From Massilia phosphatilytica (lineage in GTDB: Bacteria; Pseudomonadota; Gammaproteobacteria; Burkholderiales; Burkholderiaceae_D), in the NCBI RefSeq assembly GCF_002968015.1, contig NZ_PUIP01000004.1, positions 1 to 64,000 on the forward strand: a stretch of DNA of 64,000 nt, read 5' to 3'. Position numbers and translations under genes: made by a program. Of this stretch, positions 1 through 9,256 are shown piece by piece. The notes beneath the pieces are model-generated. The model worked only from the letters and a program-made list of their open reading frames with translations, ran no database searches and was not told where the DNA came from. Each line of letters starts with the position of its first letter. The first letter of the stretch is position 1.

Positions 1-341
1 AACTGCGGCATCGTGTAGATGTGGTTCTTCAGGTAGACGGGCATGAAGAACACGGCGACGATGACGAGCGTGGCGGCGGCCATCAGTTCGTACACGGCGA
101 TGGCCATGCCGATGCGGAAGCCCGAGCCACTCATGCCGATGAACTGCTCGGCGGAGATGTTGGATGCGATCAGCGAGGCGCCGATGGCCCACCACGTGAG
201 CGAGCCTTCGGCCAGGAAGTAGTCGTGCGACGCGGAGGTATTCGCGCTTTTCTTGCGGCGGTAGACCCACAGGCCGTAGCCGGCGACGACGACGAAGTAG
301 ATCAGGAAGACGATGGAGTCGAGGCGGGAAATCAGATTCAT
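1..341 (-). CDS. Sodium/solute symporter (SSS family), N-terminal part
   Basis: The first 113 residues of a sodium:solute symporter run off the left edge of the window. Residues 8-24 form the first membrane helix, followed by a basic loop (YRRKKS). A second hydrophobic block carries ASNISAEQFIGMSGSGF, the signature of SglT-type sodium/sugar symporters, which co-import a sugar with Na+ across the inner membrane. The start codon is 30 bases after the stop of the GH53 galactanase on the same strand, so the two are probably one operon and the cargo may be galactose or galacto-oligosaccharides. Substrate is inferred from context only; the sugar-binding helices lie outside the window. Confidence 0.85.
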   Translation of the reverse strand, partial: MNLISRLDSIVFLIYFVVVAGYGLWVYRRKKSANTSASHDYFLAEGSLTWWAIGASLIASNISAEQFIGMSGSGFRIGMAIAVYELMAAATLVIVAVFFMPVYLKNHIYTMPQ

Positions 342-371
342 AAGTTTGTCTCGGTTGTGATTCGCGCGTTT

Positions 372-1388
372 TCAGCGCTCCAGGAAGGCGTCCATGATCG
401 CGGTCGGCTTGCCACCGCGGTCAAAGGCACCCATCGGATAGCCCTTCCAGTCATAAGCCTCGGGCTCCCAATAAAATACGCCGCGCGCCATGCCGCCATC
501 GACGGCGCGCGCCTTGGCGACCAGGTCGGCGATGACCGCCTTGCCGTCCGGGTGGTCCCACGGCACGCCCACTTCGGACAGGATCACCGGCTTGCCGTAG
601 CGGCGCACCATGTCGTTCAGGTTGGCGAGGCAGGCGGCCGTGGCGCTTTGCCACGTGTGGTTCTTCGCGGTCGTCGGATAGGACGACACGCCGATCATGT
701 CGAAGCGGGCACCGTGCGCCTTCAGGCCGTCGAAGTTCCAGCGGAACGTGGCATTGTCGTGGCAGTTGTCGACGTGGACGATCACGATCGCCTCCGGGAA
801 CACCTGCTTGACGGCGCCGTAGCCGCTGTCGACGAAGCGCGCGTAGTTGTCCATGTGTTTCGTCGCATCGCCTTCGGGCCACAGCAGGCCGGTGCGCGTC
901 TCGTTGCCGACCTGGACCCACGTCGGCGCGACGCCCGCGTCGCGCAGGGCGGTCAACACGGCCCGCGTGTGCGCGGCGACGGCGTCGGCCAGTTGCGGCA
1001 CCGTGTAGCCGGCCCAGGCCTTCGGTTTCGTTTGCTGCTGCGGGTCGGCCCAGGAATCGCTGTAGTGGAAATCGATCATGACGCGCATGCCGGCGGCCTT
1101 CGCACGCTTCGCCTTGGCGACGAGGTCCGCGGTGCCGTTCCAGCCGTCCTGCGGATTCACCCACGCCCGCAGGCGGATGGCGTCCATGCCCTGTTCCTTC
1201 AGGATGGCAAACAGGTCCCCGGCCTTGCCGTCGCGGTTGCGGAATACCCGTCCGGAGGCTTCCATTTCGCTGACCCAGCCGACGTCGGCGCCCTTGGCGA
1301 AGTTCGCGTCGGCCGCGTGCGCGACGGGAGACCCCGGCGCAAGGCCGAACGCAAATGAGGCCGCGAGGGCGGGAAAGGTGTGCTTCAT
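372..1388 (-). CDS. Arabinogalactan endo-beta-1,4-galactanase, GH53
   Basis: Exported family 53 glycoside hydrolase (338 aa), expected to cut beta-1,4-galactan side chains of pectin. Residues 1-25 form a Sec signal peptide ending in AHA. The mature part starts FAKGADVGWVSEMEASG, the usual GH53 opening. The acid/base Glu lies in QVGNETRTG near residue 163 and the nucleophile Glu in LSEVGVPW near residue 272, both in clan GH-A positions. Length is typical for a single-domain GH53 without a binding module. It precedes the symporter on the same strand. A palindrome at 1504-1519 in the upstream region is a candidate operator. Confidence 0.93.
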   Translation of the reverse strand: MKHTFPALAASFAFGLAPGSPVAHAADANFAKGADVGWVSEMEASGRVFRNRDGKAGDLFAILKEQGMDAIRLRAWVNPQDGWNGTADLVAKAKRAKAAGMRVMIDFHYSDSWADPQQQTKPKAWAGYTVPQLADAVAAHTRAVLTALRDAGVAPTWVQVGNETRTGLLWPEGDATKHMDNYARFVDSGYGAVKQVFPEAIVIVHVDNCHDNATFRWNFDGLKAHGARFDMIGVSSYPTTAKNHTWQSATAACLANLNDMVRRYGKPVILSEVGVPWDHPDGKAVIADLVAKARAVDGGMARGVFYWEPEAYDWKGYPMGAFDRGGKPTAIMDAFLER

Positions 1389-1503
1389 CGGTCTCCGTTA
1401 TCGTTATTATCGTTCTGGCAGCAAACCGGGATTCTAGGCAGGAAACGCCATGGGCACCCCATTCATTTTTCGCGTCTCCTATGAAATATTCGTATGGCGG
1501 CAT

Positions 1504-1519
1504 TGTTTCCGTTGAAACA
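1504..1519. promoter_or_regulatory. Palindromic operator candidate upstream of GH53
   Basis: TGTTTC-CGTT-GAAACA is a perfect 6-bp inverted repeat with a 4-bp centre in the 268-bp divergent spacer between the GH53 gene and the exported protein at 1657. Size and symmetry fit a LacI/GalR-type operator. It differs from the xyl-type boxes at 36.6 and 50-51.6 kb, so another regulator is implied. A TTGACA hexamer at 1532-1537 and a TATACT hexamer at 1574-1579 also lie in the spacer but are not spaced as one promoter. Confidence 0.4.
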
Positions 1520-1656
1520 TCCGCTGTGCATTTGACAAGAGGAAAGGAACGCAGGTCATCCACGCTATCGAACTATACTGGTCCCGTGCCCGTCGAATCC
1601 GGCGGGGTTCCGGCTGACGCCGGTCGGCGTCGCCTTATTGGAATCAGGAGGTCGAG

Positions 1657-2208
1657 ATGAGCAAAGCAACATGTATCCTGCGCGGTGTCGCGCTGGCGTG
1701 CGCGCTGTGCGCGGCCGGCTCGCCCGCGATGGCGGCAAAAGATCCGGCGCGGTGGACGCAGGGCGACAAGACGAAAGCCCAGCGCATGGCCACGCTGAAG
1801 AAGGAAATCAATGCGGCCTACGCCGAGCAGCAGACGGCGTGCAAGAAAAAGGCGTCCGCGAACCGGGCCGCCTGCCTGAAGGAAGCGCGCCTGGTGTACC
1901 AGCACGACATGGCGAAAGCCCCGCAGCTGCTGGCGCAGGCGCCGCGCGGCGAGGTGACGGAGCGTGTCGTCTCCACGACGACCGCGCCGGCGACGCCTGA
2001 CCAGTCGGCCGGCAGCACCGCCTACGGCAGCTCCAGCACGGGTTCGACCGGCTCCGGCGCGGGTACCGTGAGCGGCAAGGACGACGCGATGCCGCCGAGC
2101 AACGGACAGACCGGCGGCCTGCCGCCGCCGCGCGTGGACCCGTCGGACACGCAGGCTCCCACCCAGCCGCCGCAAGGCAGCACCGTACCGGTCCAACAGC
2201 AGCAGTAA
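1657..2208 (+). CDS. Hypothetical exported protein with Pro/Ser/Gln-rich tail
   Basis: A 183-residue protein that I cannot assign to a named family. Residues 1-26 form a Sec signal peptide ending AMAA. The segment from about residue 30 to 90 is lysine/alanine-rich and helical, with two cysteines 12 residues apart (ACKKKASANRAAC) that could form a disulfide in the periplasm. The rest (residues 105-183) is low-complexity Ser/Thr/Gly then Pro/Gln and probably unstructured. The start is set by a strong AGGAGG at 1646-1651. The gene stands alone and diverges from GH53. Confidence 0.7.
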   Translation: MSKATCILRGVALACALCAAGSPAMAAKDPARWTQGDKTKAQRMATLKKEINAAYAEQQTACKKKASANRAACLKEARLVYQHDMAKAPQLLAQAPRGEVTERVVSTTTAPATPDQSAGSTAYGSSSTGSTGSGAGTVSGKDDAMPPSNGQTGGLPPPRVDPSDTQAPTQPPQGSTVPVQQQQ

Positions 2209-2271
2209 GGGCCGCCTCGCGCCCGGGGGCGCCGAATGGTAAACTGCCGCCTTTTGCCGCAGAGGACCACG

Positions 2272-3069
2272 ATGGCGCTTCGCGACCGCGCGCTGGAATT
2301 ACTCACCGGGACGGACCCCGTCGCCAAGACGCAAGGCGTGGCCGCGCTGGCGGACGCCTGCCGCCTGGGCGCGGTGACGCTCGACAGCGCGGCCGTCCTG
2401 CATGCGGACGACGCGGCCATCCCCGGCCGGCCCGCGCGGCCGGAACTCGTGCCGCCGCGCCTCGTCGGCCGCCGTTCGATGGCGACCGGGGAAGGGCGCG
2501 CGATGCTCGTCCACGCGCTGGCCCACATCGAGTTCAATGCCGTCAACCTCGCGCTGGACGCGATCTGGCGTTTCCCGGGCATGCCGGACGCCTACTACAC
2601 CGACTGGCTGCGCGTGGCGGCCGAGGAAGCCCATCATTTCACCCTGCTGGCGGCGCACCTGCGCACGCTCGGCTGGGCCTATGGCGACTTTTCCGGCCAC
2701 GACAGCCTGTGGGAGATGGTCGCAAAGACGAGCGGGGACGTGCTCGCGCGCATGGCGCTCGTGCCGCGCACGATGGAAGCGCGCGGCCTGGACGCCATCC
2801 CGCCGCTGCGCGCGAAGCTGGCGCAGGCCGGCGACGAAGCGGCCGCGCGCATCCTCGACGTGCTGCTGCGCGACGAGGTGGGCCACGTGGAAATCGGCAA
2901 CCGCTGGTATTTCTACCTGTGCGCCCAGCGCGGCCTGGAACCGGTCGCCACCTACGATGCGCTGACGGTGCAGTACAAGGCGCCCGTGCTGAAGGGCCCC
3001 TTCAACGTGGAGGCGCGGCGCCAGGCCGGCTTCACGGAGGCGGAGCTGGCACGCCTCGCCAATGCTTGA
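2272..3069 (+). CDS. DUF455 family ferritin-like protein
   Basis: A 265-residue DUF455 protein, a ferritin-like four-helix family whose biochemical role is not established. Paired helices carry the Glu/His pattern of a di-metal site: [24 protein letters not shown] and [14 protein letters not shown]. The start at 2272 ([10 protein letters not shown]) is chosen over an in-frame ATG 36 bases upstream because AGAGGA sits 5 bases before it. The last 8 bases overlap the start of polB, so translation is probably coupled. Confidence 0.88.
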   Translation: MALRDRALELLTGTDPVAKTQGVAALADACRLGAVTLDSAAVLHADDAAIPGRPARPELVPPRLVGRRSMATGEGRAMLVHALAHIEFNAVNLALDAIWRFPGMPDAYYTDWLRVAAEEAHHFTLLAAHLRTLGWAYGDFSGHDSLWEMVAKTSGDVLARMALVPRTMEARGLDAIPPLRAKLAQAGDEAAARILDVLLRDEVGHVEIGNRWYFYLCAQRGLEPVATYDALTVQYKAPVLKGPFNVEARRQAGFTEAELARLANA

Positions 3070-5446
3070 TGCCATGGACACGCAGGGCTTCCTGCTGACG
3101 CGCCACTGGCGCGATACGGACGCCGGGGTCGAAGTCGAGTTCTGGCTCGCGACGCCGGATGGACCGCGGCGCGTGCGTCTCGCGCCGCAGCCGGCCGTCG
3201 CGTTCATTCCGGTGGAGCAGGGCGACACGGCGCGCCTGCTGCTCGCGCGCGAACGGGGCGCGGAACTGCGCGAGCTGTCCCTGTGCGACTTCCGTCACCG
3301 TCCCGTGCTGGGCCTGTACTGCACGCAGTACCGCCACCTGCTGCGCCTGGAAAAGCGCCTGCGCGAGCACGGCATCGACGTCTACGAGGCCGATATCCGT
3401 CCGCCCGAACGCTACCTGATGGAGCGCTTCATCATGGCGCCCGTCACGGTCGAAGGCACACCCGATGCGCGCGACCCCCGGCTCCTCGTCGACGCGCGCC
3501 TCACGCCCGCGCAGGACTATCGCCCGGCGCTGTCGACCGTGTCGCTCGATATCGAGACGACGATGCAGGGCGAACTGCGCTCGATCGCGCTGGAGGGCTG
3601 CGGCCAGCGCCAGGTCTACATGCTCGGCCCGGCGAACGGCGATCCGACCGGACTCGATTTCGACTACGAGGTGGTCGCCACGCGGCGCGACCTGCTCGAC
3701 CGGCTGGAAGACTGGATCCAGCGGTTCGACCCGGACGCCATCATCGGCTGGAACCTCGTGCAGTTCGACCTGCGCGTGCTGCAGCAGCACGCGCAGCAGA
3801 TGCAGCGCCCGCTCCGCCTGGGCCGCGACGGCAGCGCGATCGAATGGCGCGAGCATGGCGGGCGGCAGGAGCATTACTTCGCCGGCGTCGCCGGGCGCCT
3901 CGTCATCGACGGCATCGAAGCGCTGCGCGGGGCCACGTGGAGCTTCCCGTCGTTCTCGCTGGAGCACGTGGCGCAAAGCCTGCTGGGCGAGGGCAAGGCG
4001 ATCGACAACCCGTACGACCGCATGGCGGAAATCGACCGCATGTTCGCCGAGGACAAGCCGGCGCTCGCGACATACAACCTGCAGGACTGCGTGCTCGTCA
4101 CGCGCATCTTCGCGAAATCGGAGTTGATGACCTTTTTGCTGGAGCGCGCGAGCGTGACCGGTCTCGCGGCCGACCGCAGCGGCGGTTCCGTCGCCGCGTT
4201 CGAGCACGCCTACATCCCGTTGATGCACCGGCTCGGGCGCGTGGCGCCGAACATCGGCGACGTGCCGGGCGCGGACAGTCCCGGCGGCTTTGTGATGGAT
4301 TCGCGCTCCGGCCTGTACGATTCCGTCCTCGTGCTGGACTATAAAAGCCTGTACCCGTCGATCATCCGCACGTTCCTGATCGATCCCGTCGGCCTCGTCG
4401 CCGGCCTCGAAGAACCGGAAGAGGACACGGTCCCGGGCTTCCGCGGCGCGCGCTTCTCGCGCACGCAGCACTGCCTGCCCGGCATCGTCACGCGCGTGTG
4501 GCAGGGCCGCGATGCTGCCAAGCGCGAACGCAACGCGCCGCTGTCGCAGGCCCTGAAAATCATCATGAACTCGATGTACGGCGTGCTGGGTACGACGGCG
4601 TGCCGCTTCTTCGACTCGCGCCTCGCGTCGTCGATCACGATGCGCGGCCACGAGATCATGCACCGCACGCGCGAGCTGATCGAGGCGCAGGGCTACCAGG
4701 TGATCTACGGCGACACGGATTCCACGTTCGTGTGGCTCGGGCGCGCGCATGCGGACGACGCAGCGGACCGCATCGGCCGCGCGCTCGTCGACCATGTGAA
4801 TGCGTGGTGGCGCAAGCATCTGCAGGAAGAGCTCAAGCTCGAGAGCGCGCTTGAACTCGAATACGAGACGCATTTCCGGCGCTTCCTGATGCCCACCGTG
4901 CGCGGTTCGGAAGAGGGCAGCAAGAAGCGTTATGCCGGCCTCGTGCGCCGCAAGGACGGCAGCGACGACCTGGTGTTCAAGGGCCTGGAGACAGTGCGCA
5001 CGGACTGGACCCCGCTGGCGCAGGCGTTCCAGCAAGAGCTCTACGGCCGCGTGTTCCGCGGCGAGCCGTACGAGGACTATGTGCGCGACTACGTGGCGCG
5101 CACGCTGCGCGGTGAAATGGACGGGCAGCTCGTGTACCGCAAGCGCCTGCGCCGGCCTTTGGTCGAGTACGAACGCAACGTGCCGCCCCACGTGCGCGCG
5201 GCGCGCGCGGCCGACGAGTTCCACGTGCGCCAGGGCCGGCCCGCACAATACCGCAACGGGGGCTGGATCCGCTACGTGATGACGACGGCAGGGCCGGAAC
5301 CGCTGGAGACGCTGGACACCAGTCGCACGCCCATCGACTACGAACACTACCTGACAAAGCAGCTGGAGCCGATCGCGGACGGCATCCTGCCGTTCTTGAA
5401 CGACAGTTTTACGAGGCTCACGAGTCCGCAGGGCGCGCTGTTCTAG
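3062..5446 (+). CDS. polB: DNA polymerase II (family B)
   Basis: Family B DNA polymerase of 794 aa, close to the 783 aa of E. coli Pol II, the damage-inducible repair polymerase with proofreading. The 3'-5' exonuclease Exo I motif DIET is near residue 162. Polymerase motif A, DYKSLYPS, is near residue 426, the motif B region ([12 protein letters not shown]) is near 500, and motif C, YGDTDS, is near 548. All metal-binding Asp residues are intact, so it should be active. A second start at 3074 (MDTQGF) is possible. It overlaps DUF455 by 8 bp and is followed directly by the convergent SUI1 gene. I see no obvious LexA box in the short leader. Confidence 0.95.
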   Translation: MLDAMDTQGFLLTRHWRDTDAGVEVEFWLATPDGPRRVRLAPQPAVAFIPVEQGDTARLLLARERGAELRELSLCDFRHRPVLGLYCTQYRHLLRLEKRLREHGIDVYEADIRPPERYLMERFIMAPVTVEGTPDARDPRLLVDARLTPAQDYRPALSTVSLDIETTMQGELRSIALEGCGQRQVYMLGPANGDPTGLDFDYEVVATRRDLLDRLEDWIQRFDPDAIIGWNLVQFDLRVLQQHAQQMQRPLRLGRDGSAIEWREHGGRQEHYFAGVAGRLVIDGIEALRGATWSFPSFSLEHVAQSLLGEGKAIDNPYDRMAEIDRMFAEDKPALATYNLQDCVLVTRIFAKSELMTFLLERASVTGLAADRSGGSVAAFEHAYIPLMHRLGRVAPNIGDVPGADSPGGFVMDSRSGLYDSVLVLDYKSLYPSIIRTFLIDPVGLVAGLEEPEEDTVPGFRGARFSRTQHCLPGIVTRVWQGRDAAKRERNAPLSQALKIIMNSMYGVLGTTACRFFDSRLASSITMRGHEIMHRTRELIEAQGYQVIYGDTDSTFVWLGRAHADDAADRIGRALVDHVNAWWRKHLQEELKLESALELEYETHFRRFLMPTVRGSEEGSKKRYAGLVRRKDGSDDLVFKGLETVRTDWTPLAQAFQQELYGRVFRGEPYEDYVRDYVARTLRGEMDGQLVYRKRLRRPLVEYERNVPPHVRAARAADEFHVRQGRPAQYRNGGWIRYVMTTAGPEPLETLDTSRTPIDYEHYLTKQLEPIADGILPFLNDSFTRLTSPQGALF

Positions 5447-5800
5447 TCAAGCCCCGGCGCGCTTCGGCTTGTGGCCCAGCTTCCCGAGTTCTTCCATGAT
5501 GCGGTCGCAATGGTCGCCCTGCACCTCGATCACGCCATCCTTCACGGTCCCGCCCGAGCCGCACACGGTGCGCAACGCCTTGCCCAGCACCGCGAGGGCG
5601 GCGGTATCGAGCGCCAGTCCCTTGACGAGCGTGACGGCCTTGCCGCCCCGGCCCTTCGTCTGGCGCATGACGCGCACGTTGCCGTCGCCGACCGGCGCGG
5701 CGCTGCCCTTGCACGTGCAGCCCGCGACGGGTTGCCGGCAGCCGGGGCACATGCGGCCGGTCTCGGTGGAGTAGACGAGGCCTCCGTTCGAATGCTTCAT
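5447..5800 (-). CDS. yciH: SUI1/YciH family translation-initiation-factor homologue
   Basis: A 117-residue eIF1/SUI1-fold protein like bacterial YciH, thought to bind the small ribosomal subunit and affect start-site fidelity. Its cellular role in bacteria is not settled. The N-terminus has a zinc-finger-like CPGCRQPVAGCTC segment (residues 18-30). The SUI1 core follows (MRQTKGRGGKAVTLVKGL, then a CGSGGTVKDG loop, then IEVQGDHCDRIMEEL). Its stop codon directly abuts the polB stop on the other strand. Confidence 0.9.
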   Translation of the reverse strand: MKHSNGGLVYSTETGRMCPGCRQPVAGCTCKGSAAPVGDGNVRVMRQTKGRGGKAVTLVKGLALDTAALAVLGKALRTVCGSGGTVKDGVIEVQGDHCDRIMEELGKLGHKPKRAGA

Positions 5801-5867
5801 GGTGTGGGGTCTGTGGTGGCAATCCCGTGAGTTTACCAGTCCGGTGTGTCGGCGCGCACGATTCGAT

Positions 5868-5924
5868 TTGACGCTCGATGTAAACGCGGCTATATTCCTG
5901 CTTCACATTGGAAAGGTTTCCAAT
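5868..5924 (+). promoter_or_regulatory. Sigma-70-like promoter and palindromic operator of the GH16 gene
   Basis: TTGACG (5868-5873), a 17-bp spacer and TATATT (5891-5896) make a good vegetative promoter with an expected start near 5903. Immediately downstream, ATTGGAAAGGTTTCCAAT (5907-5924) is a perfect 8-bp inverted repeat around GG. This is the position at which a repressor would block transcript initiation. The size resembles LacI-family operators. The half-site (TTGGAAA) differs from that of the xylan-related boxes, so a separate glucan-responsive regulator is inferred. Confidence 0.6.
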
Positions 5925-6028
5925 TCCAGCTTCCGCAGGATCCAACAAGACCGGCAGCCCAAGCCGGCACAGCGCGCCCGTCGATCAAGGCGGTCGCATA
6001 TCCGTCGAAGTGAAACAGAGGAGTCGAA

Positions 6029-7801
6029 GTGAATCAATACAAGGATAACAATCACTCGCAATGGAAACCTTTCCGCATCGCTGCCGCCGGCATGCTGCTC
6101 GCGTGCGCGACGCAGGCGGGGGCCAGCGTCACCAGTCCGGCCATCGGCCAGCTGCTGTGGACCGAGGAATTCAACGGCCCGGGCCTGGATGCGGCACGCT
6201 GGACCGCGACCGACGGCAACGGCTGCCAGATCAACCTGTGCGGCTACGGCAACCAGGAACTGGAGTCCTACAGCCCGAACAACGTGTCCATCGCCGACGT
6301 GCCGTTCGAGCCGGGCACGCGCGCGCTCGCGATCCGCGCGCAGAACCAGACGGTGGGCAGCAACGTGTTCACGTCCGGGAAGATCGACACCCACGGCAAG
6401 GTGCAGGTGCAGTACGGGATGATCGAGATCCGGATGAGCACCCCGAACATCGCGACTGGCCTGTGGCCCGCCGCGTGGATGCTGGGCACGAGCGCGCAGA
6501 CGTGGCCGCGCAACGGCGAGATCGACATCATGGAGATGGGCCACAAGGCGTCCGTACGCGCCGCGGCGGGCTCGCCGTCGGCCAACAACTTCGTCGGCTC
6601 GAACGTCATCACGTGGCAGCAGGCCGCGTGCGTGCCGGGTAACGAAAGCTGCGCCGCGTCCACCGCATGGCAGACGAAGAACTGGTACGTGCCGGCGACA
6701 TCGCTCGCGAACCGCTTCGTCATCTACCGGCTGTACTGGACCGAGAGCGAGATGCGCTTCACGACGGTCGACAACGGCGTGGAGCACAATATGTACGATG
6801 CGCCGCTGCCCGTGAACTCGACGGCGCTGCAGGCCCCGTTCTACCTGCTGCTGAACCTCGCCGTCGGCGGCAATTTCACCGACGCGGCCACGCCCGGCCA
6901 GGTGACGGCACCGCTGCCGGGCACGATGTACGTGGACTATGTCCGCGTCTACCAGCTGGACGGGAAGGGCAGCGTCAAGCTGGGCAACCAGACGGTCCCG
7001 GAAGTGGCGGGCAAGTTCGGTGTCTTCACGGACAACACGCCCGTGAACAACAAGTTGGTGGCCGGCACCAGTTCCGACATCTTCCTGTGGAACGGCGCGT
7101 CGTCCGGCGCGGGCAATACGCCGCCGTACGAGGGCAGCAACGTCATCGCCTGGGCCTACACGGCGCCGGGCCAGTGGTTCGGGGGCGGCGTGCAGGCGCG
7201 CCAGGCCCGCGACCTGACGAACTACCGCAACGGCACGATGAAGTTCCGGATCAAGATCCCGGCCAACGTCTCGTTCAACATCGGCGTGGGCGACACGTAC
7301 ACGAACCAGAACTGGGTGAACTTCCCGGCGAATACGACGGCGTATGGCCTCGTGCGCAACGGCGACTGGGCGCAGGGCAGCATCCCGGTGTCCACGCTCC
7401 TCGGTGCGAAGGTCGCGGCGCAGTCGCTGCTCGACGTCTTCATGATCTCGAGCGACGCCAATAAGCTGCCGGCGTCGACGTTCCAGTTCGCCATCGACGA
7501 CATCGTGTGGGATGCCGGCACGACGACGACGCCTCCGCCGCCGTCCGGCCCGACGTACGTGACGCAGACGTCCGCGACGACGCTGCAGTTCACGACGACG
7601 ACCGGCAGCTGGGCCGACGTCCACTACACCGTGAACAACGGCACGCAGCAGAATGTGCGCATGCGCCTGGACGGCACGACCAATACGTACAGCGCGGGCG
7701 GCCTGAAGATCGGGGACGTCGTGCGCTACAGCTTCACGTACTGGGACACGGCGCGCAACTTTGCCGTCGACACGGCGCAGCAGACATATACGATGCAGTA
7801 A
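6029..7801 (+). CDS. GH16 beta-1,3-glucanase (laminarinase-like) with C-terminal CBM56-like module
   Basis: Secreted 590-residue endoglucanase. It has a GTG start with GAGGAG at 6018-6023, then a signal peptide (residues about 14-33). The GH16 catalytic domain spans about residues 40-310 and carries NGEIDIMEMGH near residue 170, the ExDxxE catalytic motif of laminarinases. A second beta-sandwich domain (about 315-495) starts GSVKLGNQTVPEV. A TTTPPPPSG linker then leads to an 85-residue module resembling CBM56 beta-1,3-glucan-binding domains. Likely substrate is beta-1,3- or mixed-linkage glucan from fungi, algae or cereals. It is transcribed alone, with a promoter and operator about 100 bp upstream. 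Assignment of the middle domain is uncertain. Confidence 0.92.
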   Translation: MNQYKDNNHSQWKPFRIAAAGMLLACATQAGASVTSPAIGQLLWTEEFNGPGLDAARWTATDGNGCQINLCGYGNQELESYSPNNVSIADVPFEPGTRALAIRAQNQTVGSNVFTSGKIDTHGKVQVQYGMIEIRMSTPNIATGLWPAAWMLGTSAQTWPRNGEIDIMEMGHKASVRAAAGSPSANNFVGSNVITWQQAACVPGNESCAASTAWQTKNWYVPATSLANRFVIYRLYWTESEMRFTTVDNGVEHNMYDAPLPVNSTALQAPFYLLLNLAVGGNFTDAATPGQVTAPLPGTMYVDYVRVYQLDGKGSVKLGNQTVPEVAGKFGVFTDNTPVNNKLVAGTSSDIFLWNGASSGAGNTPPYEGSNVIAWAYTAPGQWFGGGVQARQARDLTNYRNGTMKFRIKIPANVSFNIGVGDTYTNQNWVNFPANTTAYGLVRNGDWAQGSIPVSTLLGAKVAAQSLLDVFMISSDANKLPASTFQFAIDDIVWDAGTTTTPPPPSGPTYVTQTSATTLQFTTTTGSWADVHYTVNNGTQQNVRMRLDGTTNTYSAGGLKIGDVVRYSFTYWDTARNFAVDTAQQTYTMQ

Positions 7802-7813
7802 GCGATGCAGTAA
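7791..7813 (+). repeat. 12-bp tandem duplication spanning the GH16 stop codon
   Basis: CGATGCAGTAA occurs at 7791-7801 and again at 7803-7813, a 12-bp period that repeats the stop codon in the same frame. A third partial copy (CGATGC) follows at 7814. It looks like a slippage duplication. Confidence 0.8.
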
Positions 7814-7908
7814 CGATGCGGCCAGGACGGGGGATGCGCTCGGGGTCGTGCTTTCCTGTAAATACAATGCTACTATCCGCCGGGGTCCAATCGACAACGG
7901 AGGGTGTC

Positions 7909-8499
7909 ATGCATCACGCAGGAATGTTCGACGTGGTCTTCATGGTGATGTTCGTCTGCTGTTTCGTGATCCGCGCGCCGCTCGAGGTGAGGAACAGGAA
8001 GATCCGGGCCGTGGAAACGCGCGAAGGGGTGTTCGGAAAGTTTTGCCTCCTGCTCGTGTTCACCGGGTCCACGACGCTGCCGATCCTCTACCTGTTCACG
8101 CCCTGGCTCGACTTCGCCGACTACGCGGTGACGCCCGCCGTCGGCGGCATCGGCGCCGCGTTCGCGGCGCTCGGCTTGTTCCTGTTCTGGAAATCGCACC
8201 GCGATCTGGGCCGCCAGTTTTCGCCGACGCTCGAGCTCAAGGAAGCGCATCACCTTGTGTCGCAGGGCGTCTACTGCCGGATACGGCATCCGATGTACAC
8301 GGCCCTGTTCCTCGTCGCCGCCGCGCAGCTGCTGTTGATCGGGAACGCGGTCGTCGGACCCGCGTTCCTGCTCGCGTTCAGCATCCTGTATGCCTCGCGG
8401 ATCGAGCATGAGGAAGACATGATGCTCGATCACTTCGGGCAAGCGTATGCCGACTACAAGGCGCGTACCAACCGCCTGCTGCCTTCATTCCGGCAGTAG
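7909..8499 (+). CDS. Isoprenylcysteine carboxyl methyltransferase (ICMT) family membrane protein
   Basis: A 196-residue membrane protein with about four hydrophobic segments. The C-terminal half has the ICMT/phospholipid-methyltransferase pattern: GVYCRIRHPMYTALFL, then an EHEEDMMLDHFGQAYADYKARTNR tail that binds S-adenosylmethionine in this fold. Bacterial members methylate small molecules or lipids that are mostly unknown. The start at 7909 follows CGGAGGG. The gene is flanked by GH16 upstream and a convergent cytochrome c downstream, with no evident functional link. Confidence 0.85.
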   Translation: MHHAGMFDVVFMVMFVCCFVIRAPLEVRNRKIRAVETREGVFGKFCLLLVFTGSTTLPILYLFTPWLDFADYAVTPAVGGIGAAFAALGLFLFWKSHRDLGRQFSPTLELKEAHHLVSQGVYCRIRHPMYTALFLVAAAQLLLIGNAVVGPAFLLAFSILYASRIEHEEDMMLDHFGQAYADYKARTNRLLPSFRQ

Positions 8500-8501
8500 C
8501 G

Positions 8502-9086
8502 TCACGGCCCCGGATGCGGATTGTCGGGCAGCGATGGAATCGCCCGCAGGTATTCGTAGATGGCGTACAGGTCGCGCGTCGTCATCTTGCCGACGGCGGG
8601 CCACGGCATCACCTGCAGGATTTCGCCGGCCGGGTCGTGCGGGTTGTGGCCGGTGCGCAGCGTCTGCACGAACTCCTCGCGCGTGAGGCCGGCCGGACGG
8701 CCCGCGTTGTCCGGCGTGAGGTTCGGCGCCGTGAAGGGGCCGAACTGGCGTCCGCCGGACATGTACTGTTCCGCGTTGACGCGCTCGGGCTGGCCCTGGA
8801 ACGGATCGCCGCCGGGCGAATAGGTCGGATGCGTGTGGCAGTCGATACAGCCCGTCGTGTTGACGATATAGCTTCCCTGCCACACGAGATTCCTCTGCTT
8901 GCCCTTCAGATTCAGGATGACGCCGGGCGGCACGATTTCCCGGCCGCGCATGGCGCGGCTGTTCGTGTCGCTCAGTGCCGTGGCGGCGTCGACCTCGGCC
9001 TCGGGGCCTGCGGCGTACGGTGCCGCGCTGGCGGCGGCGAGGGCAAGCGCCAGGCAGGTGCGGCGCGTCAGGTGGGCTGCATGCAT
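8502..9086 (-). CDS. Exported single-haem cytochrome c
   Basis: A 194-residue periplasmic cytochrome c. The Sec signal peptide (residues 1-26, ending APYAA) is followed by one haem-binding CIDCH near residue 80 and a downstream Met-containing segment (LQVMPWPAVG) that could give the distal ligand. The surrounding text (NTTGCIDCHTHP, GLTREEFVQTLRTG) resembles cytochrome c subunits of alcohol/aldehyde or sorbosone-type dehydrogenases, but no dehydrogenase is adjacent. The start at 9086 is picked because the signal peptide begins there. It converges on the ICMT gene with a 2-bp gap. Confidence 0.85.
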   Translation of the reverse strand: MHAAHLTRRTCLALALAAASAAPYAAGPEAEVDAATALSDTNSRAMRGREIVPPGVILNLKGKQRNLVWQGSYIVNTTGCIDCHTHPTYSPGGDPFQGQPERVNAEQYMSGGRQFGPFTAPNLTPDNAGRPAGLTREEFVQTLRTGHNPHDPAGEILQVMPWPAVGKMTTRDLYAIYEYLRAIPSLPDNPHPGP

Positions 9087-9256
9087 GCTGTGTCTCCTGT
9101 GGTCGGGGGGCTGAAGACGAATCAACTCAGTATAGGCGTCAATACGGAACACGCCAGCCCGGCCTTCCTGTCGGTTCTGATAGGGTCCCCGTGAGAATGC
9201 GCGCACTTTGGCGGTACTGGCCGTGGCAACATCCCGGATCGACATCGGAGGCATGC

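Noticed and set aside
3032..5347. 771-codon minus-strand frame opposite polB
   Set aside because: Low-complexity His/Arg/Val-rich translation; polB on the other strand has all catalytic motifs.
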